In this document: piece by piece, positions 5,393 to 5,490 of the stretch
How the letters are laid out: every line of letters starts with the position of its first letter
Numbering within the stretch: position 1 is the stretch's first letter
Source: Allosphingosinicella sp.
GTDB taxonomy: Bacteria > Pseudomonadota > Alphaproteobacteria > Sphingomonadales > Sphingomonadaceae
Reading direction: 5' to 3'
NCBI GenBank assembly: GCA_030146745.1
Contig: JASLBD010000113.1
Location: 1-5,490 of the forward strand
DNA length: 5,490 nt
The notes under the pieces: generated by a model
Database searches by the model: none
What the model was told of the DNA's origin: nothing
The model's input: only the letters and a program-made list of their open reading frames with translations
Program-made: the position numbers and the translations under genes

Positions 5393-5490
5393 ATGCGGCC
5401 GCCATCGATCGTCAACTTCACCCGAGTCGTTCTGCTTTCGCTGGCGATCGGAATCCTCGCCACATGGCTGTCATGGGCCAAAGTGGAGGA
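5393..5490 (+). CDS. Small putative membrane protein, 3' end outside the window
   Basis: An open frame begins at ATG 5393 and runs off the window after 32 complete codons. It is preceded by the strong Shine-Dalgarno sequence AGGGGAGA (5378-5385) at a 7-nt spacing, the best reason to accept it. The visible residues start MRPPSIVNF, followed by one hydrophobic segment of about 18 residues (roughly 12-29, rich in V, L, I and A and ending with two tryptophans) and then a charged AKVE. This looks like an N-terminal membrane helix; there is no signal-peptidase site in view, so an anchored inner-membrane protein is more likely than a secreted one. The 70-bp gap from nadC means it could be co-transcribed with it or have its own promoter. 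Function cannot be assigned. Confidence 0.65.
   Translation, partial: MRPPSIVNFTRVVLLSLAIGILATWLSWAKVE

Overview
This is a GC-rich stretch (roughly two thirds G+C) of a bacterial chromosome that looks like a sphingomonad (Alphaproteobacteria, Sphingomonadaceae or close relatives). The grounds are the codon usage, the style of NadA and NadC, a secreted prolyl oligopeptidase-type enzyme, and intergenic GC-rich hairpin repeats of the kind scattered through such genomes. The placement is by recognition, not by a search. All five genes read on the + strand.

Layout. Bases 1-825 are the 3' three quarters of a flavin-dependent luciferase-like monooxygenase whose N-terminus lies before the window. 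A 174-base gap follows with a plausible sigma70-type promoter, which has a perfect 12-bp palindrome in its spacer, and a good ribosome binding site. Next is nadA (quinolinate synthase, 1000-2001). Bases 2002-2226 are almost entirely hairpin repeats and lead into a signal-peptide-bearing S9-family serine peptidase (2227-4323). Bases 4324-4470 hold a second, different, two-fold symmetric hairpin repeat that stops just before nadC (quinolinate phosphoribosyltransferase, 4477-5322). The window ends in the first 32 codons of a small protein with an N-terminal membrane helix (5393 onward).

How the genes work together. NadA and NadC catalyse consecutive steps of de novo NAD synthesis: iminoaspartate plus dihydroxyacetone phosphate to quinolinate, then quinolinate plus PRPP to nicotinate mononucleotide. 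The enzyme supplying iminoaspartate (NadB or NadX) is not in the window. The peptidase between nadA and nadC has no evident role in NAD synthesis, and repeat blocks on both sides argue against one tight operon. The monooxygenase belongs to the group that includes alkanesulfonate and dimethylsulfone monooxygenases and is probably a separate unit.

Three start codons need care. The longest open frame for each of nadA, the peptidase and nadC begins too early; Shine-Dalgarno placement supports ATG 1000, TTG 2227 and GTG 4477. I found no clear novel system, CRISPR array, RNA gene or insertion sequence. The most interesting material is intergenic: the two composite palindromic elements and a pair of look-alike palindromes, one before nadA and one at the end of nadC.
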